From Clostridia bacterium (GTDB lineage Bacteria > Bacillota > Clostridia > Christensenellales > Borkfalkiaceae): a stretch of DNA of 13,745 nt. Every line of letters begins with the position of its first letter. Positions within the stretch are counted from its first letter, which is position 1. Shown here piece after piece: positions 1 through 6,311 of the stretch. The DNA lies in NCBI GenBank assembly GCA_017503885.1, contig JAFVSF010000105.1:1-13745 (forward strand), written 5' to 3'. Made by a program: the position numbers and the translations under genes. The notes beneath the pieces are model-generated. The model saw only the letters and a list, made by a program, of their open reading frames with translations. It was not told the origin of the DNA and ran no database searches.

Positions 1-469
1 ACCCTTTAAAACCTCACTTTGTAAGAGTTATGCTAAATACACGGATGCAACGTCACGTTGCTGACCACAGAGGTCTATCCCATCCAATACCAATTTGTGA
101 GCCTAGCCTACCTTGTATCTAACCCTTTATTTTAAAGGTTTATCTACTTCGCTAGCCTGCGTTTACTGTTTCGCTTTCAAAACCTTGGTGACCAACAAGG
201 TCTACCAAGTCTTTTCCATCTCACGAGCCTTGGCTAGCTCGCATCTAACCCTTTAAAACCTCACTTTGTAAGAGTTATGCTAAATACACGGATGCAACGT
301 CACGTTGCTGACCACAGAGGTCTATCGTGTCTTATCCTTTAAAGCGAGCCTAGCCTACCTTGTTTCTCCACCTTTAAATTTCACTTGATAAGAGTAAATG
401 ACAACACGGATGCAACGTCACGTTGCCTTGCATATAAACCTTTAAATCTCATTTTGTAAGAGTAAAAAT
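1..469. repeat. Degenerate tandem repeat array upstream of trmN6
   Basis: This 469-nt stretch has no convincing gene and consists of about five repeat units with a period near 123-127 nt. Positions 1-79 and 248-326 are identical over 79 nt. The unit between them (125-247) is diverged but keeps landmarks such as GACCAACAAGGTCTA (190-204, against 63-77). GAGCCTAGCCTACCTTG appears at 99-115 and 345-361, with a variant at 225-241. Truncated units start at 371 and 439. The perfect dyad GCAACGTCACGTTGC (two 7-nt arms around one base) occurs at 47-61, 294-308 and 412-426. CCTTTAAA followed by TAAGAG recurs at 3, 250, 371 and 439. The array may extend left of the window. Function is unknown. Confidence 0.85.
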
Positions 470-1150
470 ATGTTATTAAAAGAAAACGAAACTTTAGAAG
501 ACCTTTTAATAGACGGTCTTAAAATAATTCAAAATAAAAATCTCTATCGTTTTTCTAGCGATGCAGTGCTTTTGTCAAAATTCGCTAGTTTTAAAAAGGG
601 GGACGTTGTTGCCGATTTTTGTGCAGGTAGTGGCATTGTCGGTATGCATTTTTACGCCCTAAACAAAGACGTTAAAAGGGTTGATGGCTATGAGATACAA
701 GAAGATTTAGCCGATACTTTTGCACGCAGTATAGAGTATAACAAGATTCAAGATAAAGTTTTTTGTTATAATACGCCTATTCAAGAAATAGGCAAGGAAA
801 AAAACGGAGAGTATTCGCTTATTCTTTGTAATCCTCCGTACAAAAAGAAAAACTCGGGAGGAACTAATCCCGAAGGGCATATTGCTATTTGTAGACACGA
901 AATAGCAGTTACTCTTCAAGAAATAATTGAAATTTCAGCTAAAAAACTTAAGCATGGTGGCAGACTTGCAATGTGCCAAAGAGTGGAGAGGCTTACCGAT
1001 ATGTTAAGTTTAATGAGAGCTAATAAAATAGAACCTTACAAATTGCAATTTGTAGTCAGTGGCAAAGAAGAAAAGCCATACCTTTTCTTAATTGAGGGCG
1101 TGAAAGGAATTTGCCGTCAGCTTACAGTATTAGAAACTATAAGGAATTGA
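470..1150 (+). CDS. trmN6: tRNA1(Val) (adenine37-N6)-methyltransferase
   Basis: SAM-dependent N6-adenine methyltransferase of the TrmN6/YabB family, which modifies A37 of tRNA1(Val). The 226-residue product has the usual family length. A SAM-binding motif DFCAGSGIVG lies at residues 49-58 and the N6-adenine methyltransferase motif NPPY at 121-124. The N-terminus (two leucine-rich turns, then RFSSDAVLLSKFA) is typical of the family. The ATG at 470 is preceded only by a weak TAAGAG element at 457-462, which belongs to the last truncated unit of the upstream repeat array. The gene sits two bases before rsmI, the order known from Bacillus yabB-yabC, so the two are probably cotranscribed. The family is clear; the exact tRNA target is inferred from family knowledge. 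Confidence 0.88.
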   Translation: MLLKENETLEDLLIDGLKIIQNKNLYRFSSDAVLLSKFASFKKGDVVADFCAGSGIVGMHFYALNKDVKRVDGYEIQEDLADTFARSIEYNKIQDKVFCYNTPIQEIGKEKNGEYSLILCNPPYKKKNSGGTNPEGHIAICRHEIAVTLQEIIEISAKKLKHGGRLAMCQRVERLTDMLSLMRANKIEPYKLQFVVSGKEEKPYLFLIEGVKGICRQLTVLETIRN

Positions 1151-1152
1151 TT

Positions 1153-1956
1153 ATGTTATATTTAGTATCTACACCTGTTGGTAATTTAAAAGATATAAGT
1201 TTAAGGGCGTTAGAAGTTTTAAAAGAGGTTGACGTGATAGCGTGTGAAGACACTAGAACGTCGCTTAAACTTCTTAATCATTATGAAATAAAAAAACCAC
1301 TTGTTTCCTACCATAAATTTAATGAAAAAGTAGCAGGCGAAAAGTTGCTCGCAGAATTAAATTCGGGTAAAAACGTCGCTCTTATAACGGATGCAGGAAC
1401 GCCTGTAATATCCGACCCAGGTAACGTTTTATGCAAAATGCTCGTAGAAAGCGACGTGGAATACACGGTTATTCCAGGAGCAACTGCTTTCGTGCCAGCA
1501 CTTTTGCTTTCAGGCATGGATGCTTCTAAATTTAGTTTTATTGGCTTTTTACCGGAGAAGAAAAAGGACGTTGAAGAATTACTAGCTAGTTACAAAGCAC
1601 TCAAGTCAACTCTTATTTTCTATTGTGCTCCACACGACGTTAAAAAAACTATTGAAGTTTTATACGCTAATTTGGGCGATAGAAAAGCGTGTGCTGTAAA
1701 AGAAATTACTAAACTTCACGAAAAAACTATAAGATTTAACCTTAAAGACGGCTATCCGGAAGAAACTCCAAGAGGAGAATACGTAATAATCGTCGAGGGT
1801 GGCGAGGGCGAAGAAAATCCTAATTTAACGCTTAGCATAAAAGACCACATCGCAACATTTGTAGCACAAGGTATGTCCAATATGGATGCCGTAAAGCAAG
1901 TTGCAAAGGAAAGAAAACTGCCAAAGTCAGAGGTGTATAAACACTCGATTGAATAA
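1153..1956 (+). CDS. rsmI: 16S rRNA (cytidine1402-2'-O)-methyltransferase
   Basis: RsmI/YraL-type methyltransferase that 2'-O-methylates C1402 in the decoding centre of 16S rRNA. The 267-residue protein begins MLYLVSTPVGNLKDISLRAL, the family hallmark. It continues with ACEDTR (30-35), ITDAGTPVISDPG (78-90), PGATAFVPALLLSGM (108-122) and FIGFLPEK (129-136). The C-terminus has a small helical region starting MSNMDAVKQVAKE, as in other RsmI proteins. The ATG at 1153 is chosen over an in-frame start at 1111 because AAGGA (1141-1145) lies seven bases upstream and the family begins at this methionine. The gene follows trmN6 with a two-base gap, forming an RNA-modification operon. Confidence 0.95.
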   Translation: MLYLVSTPVGNLKDISLRALEVLKEVDVIACEDTRTSLKLLNHYEIKKPLVSYHKFNEKVAGEKLLAELNSGKNVALITDAGTPVISDPGNVLCKMLVESDVEYTVIPGATAFVPALLLSGMDASKFSFIGFLPEKKKDVEELLASYKALKSTLIFYCAPHDVKKTIEVLYANLGDRKACAVKEITKLHEKTIRFNLKDGYPEETPRGEYVIIVEGGEGEENPNLTLSIKDHIATFVAQGMSNMDAVKQVAKERKLPKSEVYKHSIE

Positions 1957-2051
1957 TTGAATGCAAAACTGTATAAATATACAAATAATAACTGAATAAT
2001 GCATAAAATATAAAAATAATTTATAATTATGAGTAAATTATGTATAATTAT

Positions 2052-2080
2052 TTGACTTATATGCAATAATATGTTAAACT
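2052..2080 (+). promoter_or_regulatory. Probable sigma-A promoter of the ABC importer operon
   Basis: TTGACT (2052-2057) is followed after 17 bases by TAAACT (2075-2080), with a TG one base upstream of the -10 box (extended -10). Transcription would start near 2087, giving a leader of about 58 nt that contains the hairpin at 2100-2130. The surrounding 1957-2050 stretch is extremely AT-rich and otherwise featureless. Confidence 0.55.
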
Positions 2081-2099
2081 TATGCACGGTAAAAATATG

Positions 2100-2130
2100 G
2101 CTTCTACAACGACTGTTGTGGAAGCTTTTT
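2100..2130 (+). terminator. Intrinsic terminator-like hairpin in the importer leader
   Basis: GCTTCTACAAC pairs with GTTGTGGAAGC (one T-G wobble) across the four-base loop GACT, and is followed directly by TTTTT. It could end the trmN6-rsmI transcript. It also lies downstream of the best promoter for the importer and only 14 bases before that gene's start codon, so it could attenuate the importer too. Confidence 0.75.
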
Positions 2131-2144
2131 AAAGGTATAGAATA

Positions 2145-3731
2145 ATGAAAAAAGTAATTACGTTATTGTTAAGTGTAAGTTTAAGTATATTGTGTTTATT
2201 TACGCTGACTTCGTGTGAAAAATCTACTAAAGCCTTGTTTAAAGTTATAGACGTTAAGTTGACTGATGAAAACTATGCAATAGCAATCGGCAAGGGAAAA
2301 ACAGAACTAAAAAATCAAATTAACGAGGCATTAACACAAATTGATATTGATGCAATAATACAAAAATATCAAGATATGGATTCCGTGACGACGGGGTACA
2401 CGATTCCAAACAGTGCGTATGGTGTCGAAAATCCACTTATTGTTGCTACAAACGCAGAATTTGCACCTTTTGAATACAAGGTAGGAACGCAATATTTTGG
2501 AATTGACATTGAAATTGCAGTTCAACTTGCAGAAAAACTCGGTAAAACATTGGTTTTATCAAATATGAATTTTGATGCAATAATTACTTCTGTTGCAGGC
2601 GTTGAAATGGAAGAGGGCGTTGACAACGAGGGGTATGATACGTATACTCATTGCGATATAGCAATAGCAGGGCTTTCGGTAACTAAAGAAAGGCTTGATA
2701 TAGTAGATTTTACCAATCCTTATTTTACGTCTTCGCAAGTTATTATAGTAAATTCAGCCGACACGACTTTTGACGATTGTAAGAGTTTAGAAGACGTTGA
2801 GACAAGGCTTTCTGGGCTTAAAAACAAGGTGGTAGGCTCACAAAGTGGTACGACGGGTGAGTACTACGTAAAAGGTTCGGGAGATTGGCTTGTAGGCTTT
2901 GAAAATCTTGCATTTAAGGGGTATACCTCTCATGCGTTAGCCGTTCAAGACTTAATTAACGGCAACGTTTCTTTCGTTATTGCAGACTATGAAACGGCAA
3001 AGGCTGTTCTTTCTAACTACAATACAAACGCAGGAATAAAATGGCAAAAATTTGTAAAGTCTTTTTTCGTGTATAAAGGTTATGAAGAGGTTTTAAACGG
3101 ACTAAAAACAACGCTAATTATAGCAATTCTAGGTTTAGTGATAGGTGTTATTATAGGAACTGCAATAGCTACGGTAAAAATAATACCATACAAAAATCTC
3201 TTTCAAAAGGTTTTATCTTCAATCGGTGATTTTTACGTTTGGTTATTTAGAGGTACGCCAATAGTCGTTCAGTTGCTTCTTATTTATTACGTTGCGTTAC
3301 CATTATTAGGTGTGAAAGTACCTGCCGTGGTAGTTGCCGTTATTACCTATGGTATGAATAGTGGTGCGTACGTTTCAGAAATTATGCGTAGTGGTCTTAC
3401 GTCGGTAGACGGTGGGCAAATGGAAGCAGGTAGGGCACTTGGACTTAGTTACCCAAAGACTATGTTTAAAATAGTGATTCCACAAGCGATAAAAAATATT
3501 TTACCTACCTTGGGCAACGAATTTATTACTTTATTAAAAGAAACGTCGGTTGTAAGTTTTATCGCCGTTACAGATATTACAAAGGCGTTTCAGTCGATTG
3601 CAGGTGGCTCGTACGAGTACGTTATACCTTACTGCGTGCTAGCGATTTGCTATCTTGCTCTCGTAAGTATTGTCAGTGTGTTTATTAAATTAATGGAAAA
3701 GAGGTTTAAAAAAAGTGATAGAAGTTGTTAA
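2145..3731 (+). CDS. Amino-acid ABC importer: permuted substrate-binding domain fused to permease
   Basis: This single 528-residue chain combines the binding protein and membrane subunit of a polar amino-acid importer. A signal peptide with lipobox ends at Cys24. Residues about 97-298 are a type-3 solute-binding domain: ATNAEFAPFEY (101-111), a TKER motif whose Arg183 should bind the ligand carboxylate, GSQSGTTGE (231-239) and Asp281. From about 305 to 520 comes a HisM/GlnP-type permease with the EAA-like loop EAGRALGLS (427-435). The segment that normally ends such binding domains (FKVIDVKL, then ENYAIAIGKGKTELKNQINE and a final helix) instead sits at residues 32-76, before the main body, and is missing after 298. 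The domain therefore appears circularly permuted. SD AAAGG (2131-2135) precedes ATG 2145. The importer class is secure; the substrate is not identifiable. Confidence 0.9.
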   Translation: MKKVITLLLSVSLSILCLFTLTSCEKSTKALFKVIDVKLTDENYAIAIGKGKTELKNQINEALTQIDIDAIIQKYQDMDSVTTGYTIPNSAYGVENPLIVATNAEFAPFEYKVGTQYFGIDIEIAVQLAEKLGKTLVLSNMNFDAIITSVAGVEMEEGVDNEGYDTYTHCDIAIAGLSVTKERLDIVDFTNPYFTSSQVIIVNSADTTFDDCKSLEDVETRLSGLKNKVVGSQSGTTGEYYVKGSGDWLVGFENLAFKGYTSHALAVQDLINGNVSFVIADYETAKAVLSNYNTNAGIKWQKFVKSFFVYKGYEEVLNGLKTTLIIAILGLVIGVIIGTAIATVKIIPYKNLFQKVLSSIGDFYVWLFRGTPIVVQLLLIYYVALPLLGVKVPAVVVAVITYGMNSGAYVSEIMRSGLTSVDGGQMEAGRALGLSYPKTMFKIVIPQAIKNILPTLGNEFITLLKETSVVSFIAVTDITKAFQSIAGGSYEYVIPYCVLAICYLALVSIVSVFIKLMEKRFKKSDRSC

Positions 3732-4545
3732 TCTTGAAAAAACGTTTGGCGATAAAAAGGTTTTAGATGGAATAAATTTAACGGTAAACGAGGGAGAAAG
3801 GGTTGCTATAGTAGGCACGTCTGGTAGTGGGAAAAGTACCTTGCTTAGGTGCTTAAACTGTTTGGAAGACCCAACTGGTGGAGCAATATATTTCGGTGGA
3901 GAAAACATAGCAGATTTTAAGGTTGATATAAATAAACACCGTAGGCATATAGGAATGGTATTTCAACACTTTAACCTATTTAACAATAAAACCGTAAAAG
4001 AAAATATAACAATGGTTCCCGTTTTGTGTGGGCTTGAAAATTTACGAAAGACTAAACGTAAAAATTTCTTTATAAAGTTTAGCAACTTGTTTAAGAGTTT
4101 GGAAAATAAAAAGCCTCTTATACCAGTAGTGGAAACAGCAAAAGAAATTAAAGAAAAAGCGTCTAAACGAGCAGACGAGTTGCTTAAAAGAATAGGTTTG
4201 TTAGATAAAAAAGACGTATATCCATCGACGTTGTCTGGTGGGCAAAAGCAAAGAGTTGCAATAGTTAGAGCCCTTGCTATGAATCCTAAAGTTATGCTTT
4301 TCGACGAGCCTACTTCTGCGCTTGACCCAGAGATGGTCGGCGAGGTTTTGGCACTTATTAAAGAACTTGCAAACGACGGTATGACTATGGTTATCGTAAC
4401 TCATGAAATGGGTTTTGCTAGAGAGGTTGCTACAAAGGTTTTATTCGTAGATGAGGGTAAAATTTTAGAAAGTGCCCCTCCTGAAGAGTTTTTTACAAAT
4501 CCTAAGGCAGAAAGACTAAAAGAGTTTTTATCAAAAGTTCTTTAA
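3715..4545 (+). CDS. Amino-acid ABC importer ATP-binding protein with extra helical-region segment
   Basis: GlnQ/HisP-type ATPase that powers the importer encoded immediately upstream. It has Walker A GTSGSGKST (34-42), Q-loop Gln84, signature LSGGQ (173-177), Walker B VMLFDEPT (193-200), D-loop SALD (201-204) and H-loop His230. At 276 residues it is about 30 longer than the usual 240-245. The excess lies between ENITMVPV (96-103) and the helix ending ELLKRIGL, a lysine-rich stretch at roughly 104-145 in the helical subdomain that contacts the permease. Translation starts at GTG 3715, overlapping the permease stop by 17 bases, with GAGG at 3701-3704 as SD; this suggests translational coupling. 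Every catalytic motif is intact, so it should be an active ATPase. Confidence 0.93.
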   Translation: MIEVVNLEKTFGDKKVLDGINLTVNEGERVAIVGTSGSGKSTLLRCLNCLEDPTGGAIYFGGENIADFKVDINKHRRHIGMVFQHFNLFNNKTVKENITMVPVLCGLENLRKTKRKNFFIKFSNLFKSLENKKPLIPVVETAKEIKEKASKRADELLKRIGLLDKKDVYPSTLSGGQKQRVAIVRALAMNPKVMLFDEPTSALDPEMVGEVLALIKELANDGMTMVIVTHEMGFAREVATKVLFVDEGKILESAPPEEFFTNPKAERLKEFLSKVL

Positions 4546-4611
4546 CGTAACACAAAATAAGAAAGTTGTATTATTTTTTTATTCGAAATATTCAAATAAT
4601 TGCTAAAAGTA

Positions 4612-4640
4612 TTGACAAAAAAGCAAAGATGAACTATACT
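4612..4640 (+). promoter_or_regulatory. Sigma-A promoter of the LRR lipoprotein gene
   Basis: A perfect TTGACA (4612-4617) and TATACT (4635-4640) are separated by 17 bases. The transcript would start near 4647, about 23 bases before the ATG. The preceding stretch 4546-4611 shows no strong hairpin, so no terminator for the ABC operon could be assigned. Confidence 0.8.
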
Positions 4641-4669
4641 ATTAATATATATAATCGTAGGAGTATGCT

Positions 4670-5350
4670 ATGAAGAGAAGATTTTTATCCGTATTGTTAA
4701 TATTGATAATATCTATGTTTGGTCTTATTTCGTGTAACGTTGTAAAAGACAAGGTTTACGAGGCGACTGGTGCAGAATATTTTGAATTTATTGAAAGAGA
4801 AGGCGACACTTATGCTATAAAGGCAAAAGAAGGGGCAACTCTTCCACAAAAATTAAAACTTCCAACCGAATACAACGGTAAGCCTGTTGTTGAAGTTAAA
4901 GAAAGTGCTTTTAAAAATAACACGACTATTACCGAGGTTATTATTCCTGCTGGGTATGAAATAATTGGTGCAGAGGCTTTTGCTTATTGTACTAAACTCA
5001 GTGTTTTAACTATAGGTCAACAAGGCGTTTCTACAAGAAAGACGACTATTAAGGCATCTGCATTTGAAGGTTGTTCAGTTCTTGCAAGCGTTACGTTAGG
5101 CGAGTGTGTAGAAGTTATCAATTCTTACGCTTTTTATGAGACTATGATTACTTCGCTCAATGCTCGTGGACTTAAAAAGATTGGTTATTGTTCGTTTGGT
5201 TCTTGTGCCTCACTTAAGACCTTCCGTGTTTGTGCTTCTCTTGTAGAAATCGACGAGGGTGCGTTTGAAGGCTCTGATAACGTTGTGTTTGAAGTGGCAG
5301 AAAGCAACAAAGTTTACACAGTAGTAGACGGAAAACTTACTAAAAAATAA
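4670..5350 (+). CDS. BspA-type leucine-rich-repeat surface lipoprotein
   Basis: A 226-residue predicted lipoprotein. A hydrophobic signal sequence ends in the lipobox LISC, with lipidation at Cys22. From about residue 65 it carries BspA/LRR_5-type repeats, visible as recurring SAF, EAFAYC, SAFEGC, YAFYE, CSFGSC and GAFEG elements spaced by short strands such as ITEVIIPAG. Such repeats are used by gut Bacillota and Treponema for surface binding, but no ligand can be named here. It has only about five or six repeats, small for the family. ATG 4670 has SD TAGGAG (4658-4663). The gene has its own promoter and is followed by a strong terminator, so it is probably monocistronic. Confidence 0.85.
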   Translation: MKRRFLSVLLILIISMFGLISCNVVKDKVYEATGAEYFEFIEREGDTYAIKAKEGATLPQKLKLPTEYNGKPVVEVKESAFKNNTTITEVIIPAGYEIIGAEAFAYCTKLSVLTIGQQGVSTRKTTIKASAFEGCSVLASVTLGECVEVINSYAFYETMITSLNARGLKKIGYCSFGSCASLKTFRVCASLVEIDEGAFEGSDNVVFEVAESNKVYTVVDGKLTKK

Positions 5351-5365
5351 TTAAAACAATAAATA

Positions 5366-5393
5366 AAGCCGCACTAAGTGCGGCTTGTTTTTT
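5366..5393 (+). terminator. Intrinsic terminator after the LRR lipoprotein gene
   Basis: AAGCCGCAC pairs perfectly with GTGCGGCTT around the three-base loop TAA, followed by G and six T residues. Its U-tract ends 13 bases before the next start codon (5407), so it also lies in the leader of any read-through transcript reaching the HD phosphohydrolase gene. Confidence 0.92.
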
Positions 5394-5406
5394 CCTTGGA
5401 GGGTAT

Positions 5407-5997
5407 ATGGATTACGATTTTTTTGCCTATCTTGGCAGAATGAATTATATAAAACGTTGGGCACTTATGCGTTCTACGGTAGATGAAAATATAAAAGAGC
5501 ATAGCTTTGACGTTGCTATGATAGCACATGCCTTGGCTTTGATAGAGAATAAAATGTATGGCGCGTCTATAGACGTGCATAAGGTGGTTTGTCTTGCACT
5601 TTATCACGAGGCAGGCGAGGTTATAACGGGCGATTTACCTACGCCTATTAAATATTTCAATAGTCAAATAAATTCGGCTTATAAAGAGTTAGAAAAGCGT
5701 GCTTGTGAAAAATTATTAAGAAATTTACCAGAAGAACTCAAAGAAGTATATTCGGAATATCTTTTAACTGATGAGGAGTCTTTAGAGTATAAAATTATGA
5801 AGAGTGCAGATAGAATTTCTGCATATATCAAGTGTGTGAACGAAGTTAAAAGTGGCAACAAAGAGTTTGTAAAAGCAAAGGCAAGCATAGGAAAATCTTT
5901 AAAAAAGAGCGATGTGGCTTGTGTCAAGTATTTTATCGACTATATTTTACCGTCTTTTGAAAAGACTTTAGATGAACTTGATTTTGGCGTTGAATAA
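5407..5997 (+). CDS. yfbR: YfbR-type HD-domain 5'-deoxynucleotidase
   Basis: A 196-residue HD-domain phosphohydrolase matching the YfbR family, which hydrolyses deoxyribonucleoside 5'-monophosphates. Family landmarks are Arg17-Trp18 (specificity pair in E. coli YfbR), ENIKEHSFDVAM with His32, the TGDLPTPIKYFNSQI loop (74-88) and the SADR motif with Asp135. The core motif reads His67-Glu68 where the family normally has His-Asp; the catalytic glutamate is kept as Glu71. Glutamate may still bind metal, but activity or metal preference could differ. SD GGAGGG (5398-5403) sits close to the ATG. No promoter is visible between the upstream terminator and this gene. The YjzC-like gene follows after 42 bases and is probably cotranscribed. 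Confidence 0.9.
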   Translation: MDYDFFAYLGRMNYIKRWALMRSTVDENIKEHSFDVAMIAHALALIENKMYGASIDVHKVVCLALYHEAGEVITGDLPTPIKYFNSQINSAYKELEKRACEKLLRNLPEELKEVYSEYLLTDEESLEYKIMKSADRISAYIKCVNEVKSGNKEFVKAKASIGKSLKKSDVACVKYFIDYILPSFEKTLDELDFGVE

Positions 5998-6039
5998 AAT
6001 CTAAACCTTTTGTCAATACTAATTGCAGGAGGTGGATTT

Positions 6040-6195
6040 ATGACAAAACTTAATCCTGGAGATAACGCCCCAAGAACGGGCACTTATGCAATTTTAGATT
6101 CTAATGGCAAAAAAATTGGCACTGTACAGGTGCAAAAGGGCAATAGAATGCCCCCAACGCAAAGTTCAGAATACTGTTATCAATTTGAAGAGTAA
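6040..6195 (+). CDS. Small YjzC-like protein
   Basis: A 51-residue soluble protein beginning MTKLNPGDNAPRTGTYAILD. The NPGDNAPRTGTY opening, a central GKKIGTVQVQKGN strand pair and the PPTQSS motif resemble the YjzC family of short proteins of unknown function. The start at 6040 is preferred over one ten codons upstream because a near-ideal SD, AGGAGGTG (6027-6034), lies just before it. It probably shares a transcript with the HD nucleotidase gene and is closed by the composite terminator that follows. There is no membrane segment or signal peptide. Family assignment is from motif memory and is moderate; the function is unknown. Confidence 0.75.
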   Translation: MTKLNPGDNAPRTGTYAILDSNGKKIGTVQVQKGNRMPPTQSSEYCYQFEE

Positions 6196-6196
6196 C

Positions 6197-6256
6197 AAAA
6201 ACACGACTGTCAGTCCCTCTTTTAGAAGAGCATTGCGACGGATAGTCGTGTTTTTT
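6197..6256 (+). terminator. Composite intrinsic terminator after the YjzC-like gene
   Basis: ACACGACT (6201-6208) pairs with AGTCGTGT (6244-6251), followed by a T-run to 6256. The 35-nt interior contains its own hairpin, CTCTT against AAGAG around TTAG (6217-6230). Confidence 0.85.
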
Positions 6257-6273
6257 CTAACTAGTTGTAACGC

Positions 6274-6302
6274 TTGACAAAAGTTTGCAAAATTATTATA
6301 AT
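6274..6302 (+). promoter_or_regulatory. Consensus sigma-A promoter of the B12 operon
   Basis: TTGACA (6274-6279), a 17-base spacer and TATAAT (6297-6302) match the consensus exactly. Transcription should start near 6309, just upstream of the cobalamin riboswitch. A perfect promoter fits a constitutively started transcript controlled by attenuation. Confidence 0.92.
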
Positions 6303-6311
6303 AATACCATT

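Noticed and set aside
114..254. Integron attC-like sites (ATCTAAC at 117 and 243)
   Set aside because: The RYYYAAC box occurs, but no matching GTTRRRY partner at suitable spacing and no integrase were found.
1..469. CRISPR array
   Set aside because: Units are over 120 nt, repeats are degenerate, there are no regular unique spacers, and no cas gene is nearby.
1111..1152. Earlier in-frame start for rsmI
   Set aside because: It would overlap the end of trmN6 and add 14 residues absent from the family; the ATG at 1153 has a good SD.
1752..2087. 111-codon minus-strand reading frame over the end of rsmI
   Set aside because: It is antisense to a well-supported gene and its N-terminal part is AT-rich intergenic sequence.
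2088..2144. T-box or amino-acid riboswitch for the importer
   Set aside because: The leader is only about 58 nt and holds one hairpin; no T-box, lysine or glycine aptamer motif is present.
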